Shown: one piece after another, positions 52,495 through 61,481 of the stretch
Position numbering within the stretch: position 1 is the first letter of the stretch
Layout of the letters: the number at the start of each line of letters is the position of its first letter
From: Parapedobacter sp042666505
GTDB lineage: Bacteria; Bacteroidota; Bacteroidia; Sphingobacteriales; Sphingobacteriaceae
Reading direction: 5' to 3'
Assembly: GCF_042666505.1 (NCBI RefSeq)
Contig: NZ_JBHTDN010000003.1
Location: 1 to 64,000 of the forward strand
DNA: 64,000 nucleotides
The notes under the pieces: generated by a model
What the model saw: only the letters and a program-made list of their open reading frames with translations
Told to the model about the DNA's origin: nothing
The model's database searches: none
Program-made: the position numbers and the translations under genes

Positions 52495-54819
52495 ATGCAA
52501 TATATTAAATTTTACGTAACTGTATTATTTTTTTGCGGTGCCGTGTGGTGCCGTGCACAGGAATCGGCCTACAACCTCAGGGGTACCATCACCGGTGCCG
52601 ATCGCGAACCGATTTATGGGGCAACAATCAAAGCGGGCAACCTGACGGTTGTCACCGATTCGGAAGGCCGTTTCGAACTATCCAACATCCGGCAACGACA
52701 GGTCCGTATTGAAGTCTCTGCCCTTGGATTTGAACCGTATGCAGAGACACACGCTTTGGTACAGGGGCCGAATGTGCTCCATATAAGGCTGGTATCCCGG
52801 ACCAACGAACTGGAGACGGTTGAGGTGATGGGGCTGACCAAGGCACAGGAGGTCAATCGGCAGGCGTATAACGTGACGGCCGTAGATGCCACAAAGCTCT
52901 ACAACACCACCATGGACATCTCCGGTGCGCTGGACCGCGTGGCCGGTATCCGTGTACGGGAATCCGGCGGGCTCGGCTCCAATTTCAACCTTTCGCTCAA
53001 CGGATTCACGGGCAATCACATCCGCTATTTCATTGATGGGATTCCCATGGACAACTTCGGCAGTTCGTTCCAGATCAACAACATCCCGATCAATACGGCC
53101 GAGCGGATCGAGGTGTACAAAGGGGTGGTGCCCATGTGGTTGGGATCGGATGCGCTGGGTGGTGCCATCAATATCGTGACGGGCGACCGGTACCGGAACT
53201 TCATCGACGCGTCCTATTCGTACGGATCGTTCAATACCCATCGCTCCGTCGTCAATACGGCTTATACCTCAAAGGGAGGGTTTACCGTGCGGCTCAACGC
53301 CTACCAGAACTACTCCGATAATAACTACAAAGTCACGGTGGATGCGGCGGATATCAATACGGGAGCGTATGCGCCGAATACCAAAGTCCGTCGTTTCCAC
53401 GATACCTACCACAACGAAGCCATCATCGCCAACGTCGGCTTGGTGGATAAGCGGTTTGCCGACCAACTGCTCGCCGGTATCACACTGGGTCAGAATTACA
53501 AGGAAATCCAGACCGGTGCACGGATGGTATCCGTATTCGGAGATTGGCACCGGCGTGGTACAACCGTCATGCCCACCCTGAAATACAAAAAGGAAAACTT
53601 GGTCGACGGATTGGACGTCACGGTCAATGCCAATTACAACCTGGGGTGGGAACAAAACATCGACACCGTAAATGCGCGGTTTGACTGGTTCGGCAATTCG
53701 AAACCCACGGGAACCAACAGTGGCGAACGATCCCGGTCCCTGTACAAATACCGGAACAACGAGGGGCTCGCCACGGCAACGGTCAACTACCGCTTTGCCG
53801 AAAAGCATTCGCTTACGCTCAACAACAACTTCTCCACCTTCCGCAGGCAGGGCAGCGACGCGCTCAATCCGACCAATGCAGACTACGAGCGTACCAAGCG
53901 TACCTACAAAAATGTCGCGGGTTTCGGGTATAATTACGACATTCAAGACCTTTGGAGCACCACGGTCTTCCTGAAATACATCCTGCAAAGCAACCGTGAC
54001 GGATGGGAAGCCAACAATTTGATGAACAAGCTGGGGTATGGCCTGGCCTCCGCTTATTACCTGACCCCCCAATTGCAGCTGAAAGCTTCCTACGAATTGA
54101 CCAATCGCATGCCTACAGCGTACGACATCTTCGGCGACGTGGAAAACCAGGAGGCCAACTTTCAGCTCAATCCCGAGCGGAGCAACAACGTCAACATCGG
54201 AGCCGCGTACGACTTTTCATTACGTGAGAATCACCGCTTTTCGTTCAATACCAATCTGATCTACCGGCGCGCGTACGATTATATCTATTACCGCCTCAAT
54301 AACAACCAGTCGAAAGTCGTGGCCGATAACCGCGACGGGGTCGAAACCTTCGGCGGTGATGCCGAACTGCGGTATTCCTTCAAAGATTGGCTTATGGCCG
54401 GCGCTACCGGTACGTATCAATACATCGTGAACACGCAGAAATATGAAGAAGGGTATACCGGCGTCAGCCCCGTATACCGTGACCAGATGCCTAATATCCC
54501 CTACCTCTTCGGCAATGCGGATGTGGCCGTGGTGCTGCGCGACATCGGCCGCGCCGGAAATACGCTGCATATTGGCTACAACTTGCTTTATGTGCATGCC
54601 TTCTACCTCTATTGGCCCAGCCGCGGCGGCGACAAACTCGATATCCCGCAGCAGATCAGCCACGACGTCAATGTGGTCTATTCCCTGCAGGATGGGCGTT
54701 ACAATATCGCCTTGGAAGCCAAGAACATCACGGATACCCGGATGTACGACAATTTCAGCCTGCAAAAGCCCAGCCGCGGCTTTTACCTCAATCTCCGCTA
54801 TTTCATTAACAAAAAATAA
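52495..54819 (+). CDS. TonB-dependent siderophore-type receptor
   Basis: This 774-residue protein has a signal peptide (residues 1-22), a carboxypeptidase-regulatory-like domain (about 27-110), a plug with VDATKLYNTTMDISGALDRVAGIRVRESGGLGSNFNLSLNGFTGNHIRYFIDGIPMDNFGSSF, and a barrel with an aromatic end YLNLRYFIN. It has no SusD partner and is followed by DUF4374 and PepSY genes, a common iron-siderophore cassette in Bacteroidota. The substrate is a chelate of unknown identity. Confidence 0.9.
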   Translation: MQYIKFYVTVLFFCGAVWCRAQESAYNLRGTITGADREPIYGATIKAGNLTVVTDSEGRFELSNIRQRQVRIEVSALGFEPYAETHALVQGPNVLHIRLVSRTNELETVEVMGLTKAQEVNRQAYNVTAVDATKLYNTTMDISGALDRVAGIRVRESGGLGSNFNLSLNGFTGNHIRYFIDGIPMDNFGSSFQINNIPINTAERIEVYKGVVPMWLGSDALGGAINIVTGDRYRNFIDASYSYGSFNTHRSVVNTAYTSKGGFTVRLNAYQNYSDNNYKVTVDAADINTGAYAPNTKVRRFHDTYHNEAIIANVGLVDKRFADQLLAGITLGQNYKEIQTGARMVSVFGDWHRRGTTVMPTLKYKKENLVDGLDVTVNANYNLGWEQNIDTVNARFDWFGNSKPTGTNSGERSRSLYKYRNNEGLATATVNYRFAEKHSLTLNNNFSTFRRQGSDALNPTNADYERTKRTYKNVAGFGYNYDIQDLWSTTVFLKYILQSNRDGWEANNLMNKLGYGLASAYYLTPQLQLKASYELTNRMPTAYDIFGDVENQEANFQLNPERSNNVNIGAAYDFSLRENHRFSFNTNLIYRRAYDYIYYRLNNNQSKVVADNRDGVETFGGDAELRYSFKDWLMAGATGTYQYIVNTQKYEEGYTGVSPVYRDQMPNIPYLFGNADVAVVLRDIGRAGNTLHIGYNLLYVHAFYLYWPSRGGDKLDIPQQISHDVNVVYSLQDGRYNIALEAKNITDTRMYDNFSLQKPSRGFYLNLRYFINKK

Positions 54820-54831
54820 AATCAAAAAACG

Positions 54832-56052
54832 ATGAATATCCAATCAAAAACGTTCCTTTTAGGTATGGTAGCCGCCACATTGCTGGCTTCCTGCAGCAAA
54901 GACGATCGCAAACCGGATAACCCGGGCAACTTTATCATTGCCGTGACCCCGGCGGCCAGTACAGGGGTTGCCGACTACCTCCTGACTGCCAGCAGCCTGG
55001 ATACAGGATCCATCTCCACCGCTGGCCAAGGCGTGGAACAGGACGGAACCTACCGGTACTACGTAACCCACAACAACAAGTTTTTCAGCATGCTTTACGG
55101 ACAGGGAAACCCGGGGGCGGTGACTACCTATAACATCGTGGACGGCAAGCTCAACAAATTGTCCAACTTCCAGACGGAAACCGTACAGGCGTTTGCGCCG
55201 GTAAACGATGACCTGCTGCTCATGAAAATATCACGCAATATCACCAATCCGTTTGCAAGCTGGTACCGCATCAACACCAACACCCTGCAGATCGAAAGTG
55301 AAGGCAAAGTGAACACCGCCGCACCTTCCGGCAATGGCGAGCTGGCCCACTTCAGCTGGATCCGGCAGGTAGGTAATAAAGTATTCGCGCCTTATTTTTC
55401 CATTAAAGCCTGCTGCGGCGCTTCGTTCGAGACGGCATATCCCGACAGTGCCTGGATTGCAGTATACTCGTATCCGCAGATGCAGCTGGAAAAGGTTATC
55501 AAAGACAACCGGACGAGCTTCATCGGTCGCTATTTCGTGGACGGCCTGGGCGAAGTGGAAAACGGCGATGTGTATGCGTTCTCGGCTTCGGTAGCGGTGA
55601 CCGACGGCAAGATTTCGTCCACCAAACCATCGGCCGTGGTCAAAATCCCGGCCGGGACCACGGAGTTCGACCAGTCTTATTTCTTCAATGTCGAAGAGCT
55701 TTCCGGTGGGTATAACATCACCGATTGGCTGTATGTAGGGCGCAACAAATTCGTCGTACTGGTTACCTCCAAAGCGGAGAAAGGTCAATACGCGGCGGGC
55801 AAACGGCTGGGGATTATTAACGTAGTCGACAAGTCGTTTAAACTGGTTACCGGCATGCCGGATGTGGACGACATAAATTCGGTGACTTCCATGAGCAATT
55901 ACGCAGCGGGCGACGGCCGCCACGGCTATGTGGGCGTAAACCTGAAGTCGGGTGTGGGGTACATTTACAAGATCGATTCGGACAATGCGAGCGCCACGCA
56001 GGGACTTCGGGTGAACGGAGGTACCATTACGGCAATCGAGCACCTGGATTAA
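54832..56052 (+). CDS. DUF4374 lipoprotein
   Basis: This 406-residue lipoprotein (lipobox LLASC, Cys near residue 21) is a beta-propeller-like DUF4374 protein, as seen by NFIIAVTPAASTGVADYLLTASSLDTGSIST at the N-terminus and WLYVGRNKFVVLVTSKAEKGQYAAGKRLGIINVVDK later. DUF4374 proteins accompany siderophore receptors and PepSY proteins in Bacteroidota and may bind the chelate at the surface. It starts 13 nt after the receptor gene. Confidence 0.85.
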   Translation: MNIQSKTFLLGMVAATLLASCSKDDRKPDNPGNFIIAVTPAASTGVADYLLTASSLDTGSISTAGQGVEQDGTYRYYVTHNNKFFSMLYGQGNPGAVTTYNIVDGKLNKLSNFQTETVQAFAPVNDDLLLMKISRNITNPFASWYRINTNTLQIESEGKVNTAAPSGNGELAHFSWIRQVGNKVFAPYFSIKACCGASFETAYPDSAWIAVYSYPQMQLEKVIKDNRTSFIGRYFVDGLGEVENGDVYAFSASVAVTDGKISSTKPSAVVKIPAGTTEFDQSYFFNVEELSGGYNITDWLYVGRNKFVVLVTSKAEKGQYAAGKRLGIINVVDKSFKLVTGMPDVDDINSVTSMSNYAAGDGRHGYVGVNLKSGVGYIYKIDSDNASATQGLRVNGGTITAIEHLD

Positions 56053-56053
56053 C

Positions 56054-56386
56054 ATGTACACGACCCTGTTTATACTGATCTTTCTGGGCACATTGCTGTT
56101 TTTCGTGGCCTCTGATCAGGTGAAGGCGGAAAGCAAACCGCAGTGGCTGCGGAAAATGGCCGGGAAGCCGGTGTATGCGAGAACCCTCGGTACGCTGGTC
56201 TTCCTGGCTTGTTGGGCCGCTATCGCCTACCTGCAGGGGCCGGGGTCGGGTACGTTTGCCATGGTGGGGTACCTCATGGCTAGTTATAGCCTGCTTGTGC
56301 TGCTGAGGCCGCTTCGATACGTCAATACGGTGCGCTTGGTGGTCGTAACCGCGGCCGCTCTGCTATTGGAAACGGTCATCTTTTAA
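56054..56386 (+). CDS. Small membrane protein of the iron cassette (DUF3325-like)
   Basis: This 110-residue protein has about four membrane helices (residues 2-18, 42-60, 66-86 and 92-108). The arrangement resembles DUF3325-type small membrane proteins seen with PepSY proteins in siderophore loci, but the call is based on context. It starts just after the DUF4374 stop. Confidence 0.6.
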   Translation: MYTTLFILIFLGTLLFFVASDQVKAESKPQWLRKMAGKPVYARTLGTLVFLACWAAIAYLQGPGSGTFAMVGYLMASYSLLVLLRPLRYVNTVRLVVVTAAALLLETVIF

Positions 56387-56402
56387 CCCTAATTTTCTGA
56401 TC

Positions 56403-56684
56403 ATGCCCGCGAATAAGAAATACCTCAGCTCTCCCTGGCAGCGTTTCCTGAAAATTACCGCCGGTTTCGTGGGAGGCTACTTCGTCATGCTATCCCTGCA
56501 CCTGTTGCTCACCCAGCTGTTTGACCAACGGAACGTGGTGGTAACCGCGTTCATCACGGGCTACCTCCTGTGGGCCGTGTTGCTGCTGATGGCTTTTTTA
56601 TCCAAAAATGGCTGGAAGGTATGGGGCATATACCTGGTACTTATGGGGGTATTTTATGGTGCTTACCACCTGTTAAACTACTGA
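56403..56684 (+). CDS. Small membrane protein of the iron cassette (DUF3649-like)
   Basis: This 93-residue protein has three hydrophobic helices (about residues 17-35, 45-65 and 72-90). It occupies the position of DUF3649-type proteins next to PepSY proteins. The family assignment rests on size and context. It starts 17 nt after the preceding gene. Confidence 0.6.
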   Translation: MPANKKYLSSPWQRFLKITAGFVGGYFVMLSLHLLLTQLFDQRNVVVTAFITGYLLWAVLLLMAFLSKNGWKVWGIYLVLMGVFYGAYHLLNY

Positions 56685-56687
56685 TGT

Positions 56688-58328
56688 ATGAAGATCCGCA
56701 ATTATAACATCTATTTCAATACGCATACCATCAGCGGCATCATCATCTGTGCCATCCTGTATGTGATTTTCTTCGCAGGGTCTTTTTCGTTTTTCAAAGA
56801 CGAAATATCTGCCTGGCAGAAAAACCGCTCGGCCTACACCCATCCAGCGGCTGCCAATGACTACGATTTCCTCTTGGATTCGCTTCATACCGCGCATAAC
56901 CTGATGGGCAGGGACCTTACGTTCTACATCCAGGATAACGACGTGCAGGCGTATGTAAACATGGGCGCTTCCCAGGATACCACGGTCAAGAAAAAAGCGG
57001 CCGCACAGCCGCCACGCAACAACACCTATTTTCAGTACGATTTCCAGCGTAAACAACCGGCCTCCTATGCGGAATCCTATGATATGGGCGAGTTTCTTTA
57101 TCGGCTGCACTTCCTCGCGCAGCTTAACCAGGTACCCATCCGCATCGGAACCCCGTTCGGCTACCTGGTGGCGGGTATCGTTTCCTTCCTGTTTCTGTTT
57201 GCACTCATTACCGGCTTGCTCCTGCATTGGGATAAAATCGTGTCCAATTTCTTTACCTTCCGGCCCTGGAACAAGTGGAAAACCGTATGGACCGATATGC
57301 ATACCGCGTTGGGTGTGATCGGTTTTCCCTTCCAGCTCATGTATGCCGTGACCGGTGTGGTACTCATCATAAACACGGTGTTAATCCTGCCGTTCAGTAA
57401 ATTTCTCTACGATGGTGACAGCCAGAAGCTCTATACGGAACTTGGCTATAACGACGGAACGACCTATGAATACCGCTACCAACCGCTGCCGGGTCGCATC
57501 GCGCTGAATCCTTATCTCAAACAAGTGGCCGACCGTTGGCCGGATAGCCACCTGAGCCGCATATACGTGAAGAACTACGGCGACGAGAGCATGCACATCG
57601 CCATCGAGGCAACCCCCAATTTTAGTAGCAATTTTGCCGGCGTAGGGAAGATCGTGTTCCACCCCGCCACGCAGTCGATTGTCTACGAGAAATCGCCGGT
57701 AGGTTCCGCTTCGTACGTCGACCACGTCAAAGCCCTGGTCTACCGACTGCATTTTGGGGATTTCGGCGGTTATCCGGTTAAAGTCACGTTTTTTGTGCTG
57801 GGCATCATGGGATGTCTGGTCATTATCTCCGGCATTCTGATTTGGCTTGTTGCACGCGATAAGAAAAATATACCCGCGCACAAGCGCAAGTTTAACTTTT
57901 GGGCAGCCAACGTGTTCCTGGCCATATGCCTGACCATGTTACCTGTCACAGCGCTTACCTTTATCGCTATCAAGCTCCATCCGGCCGCAGACCAGGCATT
58001 CATCTACCGGGTGTATTTCTACAGTTGGCTGGCACTATCCGTAGTTTACGTCGCGCGTCGCAACCTGCGCGTCACTAACCGGGAGACGCTGCTGGTAGGC
58101 GGGCTGCTGGCACTCTGCATACCGGTCGTCAATGGCGTCGTAACCGGCAACTGGTTGTGGAATGCCCAACGCACCGGGGCGATGGACATTTTCTTGGTCG
58201 ATTTCCTGTGGCTGGCCATCGGTGTGGTGAGCCTGATCGCCTGCTACCGCATCCGATTGGACGGCAAGAACACGGAAAAACCGAAGCAAAAAGCTACCGT
58301 TGAAAGGGAACCGGTTGCTTTTCGGTAA
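56688..58328 (+). CDS. PepSY-associated membrane protein (iron-regulated)
   Basis: This 546-residue inner-membrane protein has a first helix (HTISGIIICAILYVIFFAGSFSFFKDE, residues 10-35), PepSY-like soluble regions, and further helices near 160, 210, 375, 415, 445 and 510. The features GLLLHWDKIVSNFF and KTVWTDMHTALGVIGFPFQLMYAVTGV match the PepSY_TM family, thought to act as a ferric-chelate reductase. It is the last gene of the iron cassette. Confidence 0.85.
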   Translation: MKIRNYNIYFNTHTISGIIICAILYVIFFAGSFSFFKDEISAWQKNRSAYTHPAAANDYDFLLDSLHTAHNLMGRDLTFYIQDNDVQAYVNMGASQDTTVKKKAAAQPPRNNTYFQYDFQRKQPASYAESYDMGEFLYRLHFLAQLNQVPIRIGTPFGYLVAGIVSFLFLFALITGLLLHWDKIVSNFFTFRPWNKWKTVWTDMHTALGVIGFPFQLMYAVTGVVLIINTVLILPFSKFLYDGDSQKLYTELGYNDGTTYEYRYQPLPGRIALNPYLKQVADRWPDSHLSRIYVKNYGDESMHIAIEATPNFSSNFAGVGKIVFHPATQSIVYEKSPVGSASYVDHVKALVYRLHFGDFGGYPVKVTFFVLGIMGCLVIISGILIWLVARDKKNIPAHKRKFNFWAANVFLAICLTMLPVTALTFIAIKLHPAADQAFIYRVYFYSWLALSVVYVARRNLRVTNRETLLVGGLLALCIPVVNGVVTGNWLWNAQRTGAMDIFLVDFLWLAIGVVSLIACYRIRLDGKNTEKPKQKATVEREPVAFR

Positions 58329-59073
58329 GGTATTTCCAATAGCGTTTCGGAACATGCTGGATGTGTAACTTGGTGTTTTTGCGCGATGGAATGCCGGCGT
58401 GATCGAAGTAAGCCCGCCACAGCTGCTGGTAGAGAAGTTCCGATGCGGTGAGAGGGTCTGCTTGGGGAGCACTGCCTTGCCCTGTGGGCGTCTCTGAAAA
58501 TGTAACTTCGTCGACTTGGTCGCCGTCGTAGTACATTCCGTAACGGCGCTTTACATCATAAATTACCCAACGTTGATCAGCATACCGGTTCTGGAAATGA
58601 CGGGCAATCAAAGGCAGCACGTTGAAGTCCGGATCCACGGTGGCATAATAAAGGCCGTCAACAAGCTGCTGAAACCGTACAAAGGCCTCCATGCGGTGCT
58701 TTTCCCGGTGTACTTTGCGATCCAGCTGGGAGACTCCTAGCACATGCGGATTCCGGTAATCGCCTACCAAGGCGCCCCCGTGATCAAAAACCAACCGGAC
58801 CAGTGAAAAAACGTGCTGATACCCCGACGGCTGTTCGGCCAGGAAAGCGGCATACAGGCGAGCCATCCATTCGCGCTCAAGGCGTTTGGCTAGCCCGTTC
58901 CACACACGGCGGGCCTTCTCTTCCACGGTGGTCACCGTAACCGTATCGCCCAGCAATAGGGGTTGGTAATCATCAACGCTATACAGAATGACATCCAAGG
59001 ATTGGCGCTCGTAACTTTCGAACACCGCCGTAAGCAATCCGGGAAAAGTTCCGTCAAACACGTATGCATCCAT
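58294..59073 (-). CDS. DUF4130 / TIGR03915-type DNA-metabolism protein
   Basis: This 259-residue protein begins YVFDGTFPGLLTAVFESYERQ and has AFVRFQQLVDGLYYATVDPDFNVLPLIARHFQNRYADQRWVIYD and the ending YWKYLTEK, all typical of the TIGR03915/DUF4130 family, which always accompanies a putative DNA-modification/repair radical SAM protein. Its start is one base from the stop of that radical SAM gene. Its C-terminus overlaps the convergent PepSY gene by 35 nt. The biochemical role is unproven; a uracil-DNA-glycosylase-like fold is proposed for related proteins. Confidence 0.85.
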   Translation of the reverse strand: MDAYVFDGTFPGLLTAVFESYERQSLDVILYSVDDYQPLLLGDTVTVTTVEEKARRVWNGLAKRLEREWMARLYAAFLAEQPSGYQHVFSLVRLVFDHGGALVGDYRNPHVLGVSQLDRKVHREKHRMEAFVRFQQLVDGLYYATVDPDFNVLPLIARHFQNRYADQRWVIYDVKRRYGMYYDGDQVDEVTFSETPTGQGSAPQADPLTASELLYQQLWRAYFDHAGIPSRKNTKLHIQHVPKRYWKYLTEKQPVPFQR

Positions 59074-59074
59074 G

Positions 59075-60328
59075 TCAGAAAAGGGTTAGCTGCTGGGAAG
59101 AAGGGGTGTTTTTGCGGGACCCCGCCGAGAGGATATGCTGGCGGATTTCCATCGCCGAAGGGCTGCCAAGGCTCGGGATACGGTCGGCGCACCAGATGAA
59201 ATGCATCGCGCGGTTCATCGCCACGCCGATTTTCCGGAGTTGGTCAGACCGCAGCTTGCCAAAACGGCGCGACTGCACGATTTTCCTTGCCGAGGTTACG
59301 CCGATGCCCGGTACGCGAAGGATCAGCTCATAAGCAGCGGTGTTGATGTCAACCGGAAAGAGGTGAAGATTCCGGAGTGCCCAGCTCAGCTTCGGATCGA
59401 TCTCCGTGTCGAGGAACGGATGGTCGTCATTGAGCAATTCGGTAACGTGAAATCCATAAAAGCGCATCAGCCAGTCGGTTTGATACAGGCGGTTTTCGCG
59501 CAGCAGCGGCGGCAGGCTTCCCAGCATGGGAAGGCGATGATCGTTGCTGATGGGAATATACCCTGAATAGTACACTCGCCTGAGCCCATAGTTTTTGTAG
59601 AAGGAGTCGGCTATGTGCATGATGTCCTTATCGGTCTCCGCGGTCGCCCCTACCACCATCTGTGTGCTTTGGCCCGCTGGCACAAACGTGGGGACATGCT
59701 TGATCCGCTTCCCTTCGTCCCGGTAAGCCTGCATAGACGTGTTTACCAATTTGAGCGGTTTCTTGACCAAATCGTGCGATTTTTCGGGCGCCAGCGTTTT
59801 TAAGCCTGCTTCGGTAGGCAGCTCCAGATTGATGCTCATGCGGTCTGCATAGAAACCCGCCTGGCTGATCAATTCGTCACTTGCGCCGGGGATCGTTTTC
59901 AGGTGAATGTACCCATTGAAACGTTCCTCGGTACGCAGTTTTTTAACGATCGCAAGCAAGCGTTCCATCGTGTAGTCGGCATTCTTGAAAATCCCTGAGC
60001 TCAGAAAAAGCCCCTCGATGTAATTGCGGCGGTAGAAGCTGATGGTAAGATCCACGACCTCCTGCACGGTAAAGGCGGCCCGCTTAATGTCGTTGCTCCG
60101 GCGCGAAACGCAGAAGGCACAGTCAAAGATGCAGTGGTTGGTAAGCAAAATCTTAAGCAGCGAGACACAGCGCCCGTCTTCGGTATAGCTGTGGCATATG
60201 CCGGATGTGTGGCTGTCTCCCAAGCCCTTGCCCACGTTTTTGCGGGTGCCACCGCTTGATGCACACGAAACGTCATATTTGGCGGCGTCAGCTAAAATGC
60301 TAAGTTTTTCTTGAATTCTTGGAATCAA
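59075..60328 (-). CDS. Putative DNA modification/repair radical SAM protein
   Basis: This 417-residue protein has a radical SAM cluster motif C-x3-C-x2-C in NHCIFDCAFCVSRRSND (near residue 68) and a C-terminal helix-hairpin-helix-like segment (LILRVPGIGVTSARKIVQSRRF) that suggests DNA binding. It matches the TIGR03916 family, always paired with the DUF4130 protein downstream. The chemistry is unknown. No other DNA-repair genes are adjacent. Confidence 0.9.
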   Translation of the reverse strand: MIPRIQEKLSILADAAKYDVSCASSGGTRKNVGKGLGDSHTSGICHSYTEDGRCVSLLKILLTNHCIFDCAFCVSRRSNDIKRAAFTVQEVVDLTISFYRRNYIEGLFLSSGIFKNADYTMERLLAIVKKLRTEERFNGYIHLKTIPGASDELISQAGFYADRMSINLELPTEAGLKTLAPEKSHDLVKKPLKLVNTSMQAYRDEGKRIKHVPTFVPAGQSTQMVVGATAETDKDIMHIADSFYKNYGLRRVYYSGYIPISNDHRLPMLGSLPPLLRENRLYQTDWLMRFYGFHVTELLNDDHPFLDTEIDPKLSWALRNLHLFPVDINTAAYELILRVPGIGVTSARKIVQSRRFGKLRSDQLRKIGVAMNRAMHFIWCADRIPSLGSPSAMEIRQHILSAGSRKNTPSSQQLTLF

Positions 60329-60450
60329 ATCACCCTTGTTTTGCCAACAAAATTAGTAAAATACTGGGACAAATCAGCAGATTTTGAATAAACCGTTCCG
60401 GCCGGCAGACCTGTCGACCGCACTGGCCAAGGTGCCACTGTGAAGGTTAA

Positions 60451-60479
60451 AACGGTTGCCGGAATGCACGGCAACCGTT
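60451..60479 (-). terminator. Hairpin terminator
   Basis: AACGGTTGCC and GGCAACCGTT form a 10-bp perfect stem with TTTT on the minus strand, just past the phosphoesterase gene. Confidence 0.75.
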
Positions 60480-60493
60480 GGTTCATACGTTGT

Positions 60494-61462
60494 CTATTGA
60501 CGCGGGATCTTGGGGCGCACTACCTCGAAATCCGCTAGTTGGTATGTCGAGCTGTCTGCCTTTGTGTCGTGGTAGTGAGGGGAATACATTTCTGCCGTGA
60601 CCGTCCCTGCCTCCAGGTCGAAGTGTAAAAGACGGAGGTATCCGCCGCCGAAATCCTCGTTCTGGTAGTTTTGGAGGATCTGATAGTACGTGTTTCCATG
60701 GTCGCCTTTGCCGACTTTCAGCGCCGAACTCATCACATGCCCGCTCAATACGAGACGGACATTTGGGTATAGCTTCACCAGCCGATCGTGCACGAATTGC
60801 GGACTGAAATCGCCATATCCCGCATTCCGGTCGTCAATCTCGCCTTTGCCCGTAAGGTGATAGTGGGTCAGGATGATGACGTTGTATTCGTGGTGAGCCC
60901 GGATGACATCGCCCGCCCAATTGATGGGTCCCTGGCGAGGGCAAAATTCCAGGGAGATGACCAGCCAGTTGACGCCTCCGGTCTGGAAAGTGTAATACGC
61001 GTTATCGCTTTTGCCCTCCTCGTACCGGCCCCGCTGGGCAATAAACCGCGAGGGCGGGAAATAGGCATTGAACTTGGCGGTTTTGCGCAGGTTCTGATTC
61101 ACATTTCCCGGTGCGGCGCTGCCGTTGTATTCACCGACGGCCTCGGTATCGTGGTTCCCCAGGGCGATTGCGTAGGGGATGCCCGCCCGGTCCAACCGGT
61201 CAAACTGCAAACTGGCGGTTTCCCACTGGGAAAGGTTGTCAAAATTGACCACATCCCCAACGTGCATGACGAAGGGGATGTTGAGGGAGTCCTTGTTGGC
61301 CAGTATCCAGTCAAACTGACTTTCAAACATGCGGTAGTTTCCGTCGATTTCGCTCTGTGAATCCGGAAATACCGGTACCGTAAATTGCTGGGCCCGCGTG
61401 GGGATGGATCCCCCCAGCAGGAGGATCAGGACAAGCGAGTTGCGGAGAAAATGTAGATTCAT
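60494..61462 (-). CDS. Calcineurin-like metallophosphoesterase
   Basis: This 322-residue exported protein has a signal peptide (residues 1-24, ending TRA) and the metallophosphoesterase motifs: VFPDSQ (near 32), HVGDVVNFD (near 67), ALGNHD (near 99), LTHYH (near 200) and SGHVMSS (near 242). It should cleave a phosphate ester or diester in the periplasm; the substrate is unknown. It lies 20 nt downstream of the SusD gene on the same strand and probably belongs to that operon. Confidence 0.88.
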   Translation of the reverse strand: MNLHFLRNSLVLILLLGGSIPTRAQQFTVPVFPDSQSEIDGNYRMFESQFDWILANKDSLNIPFVMHVGDVVNFDNLSQWETASLQFDRLDRAGIPYAIALGNHDTEAVGEYNGSAAPGNVNQNLRKTAKFNAYFPPSRFIAQRGRYEEGKSDNAYYTFQTGGVNWLVISLEFCPRQGPINWAGDVIRAHHEYNVIILTHYHLTGKGEIDDRNAGYGDFSPQFVHDRLVKLYPNVRLVLSGHVMSSALKVGKGDHGNTYYQILQNYQNEDFGGGYLRLLHFDLEAGTVTAEMYSPHYHDTKADSSTYQLADFEVVRPKIPRQ

Positions 61463-61481
61463 CTCGTTTATTTTTTAACCG

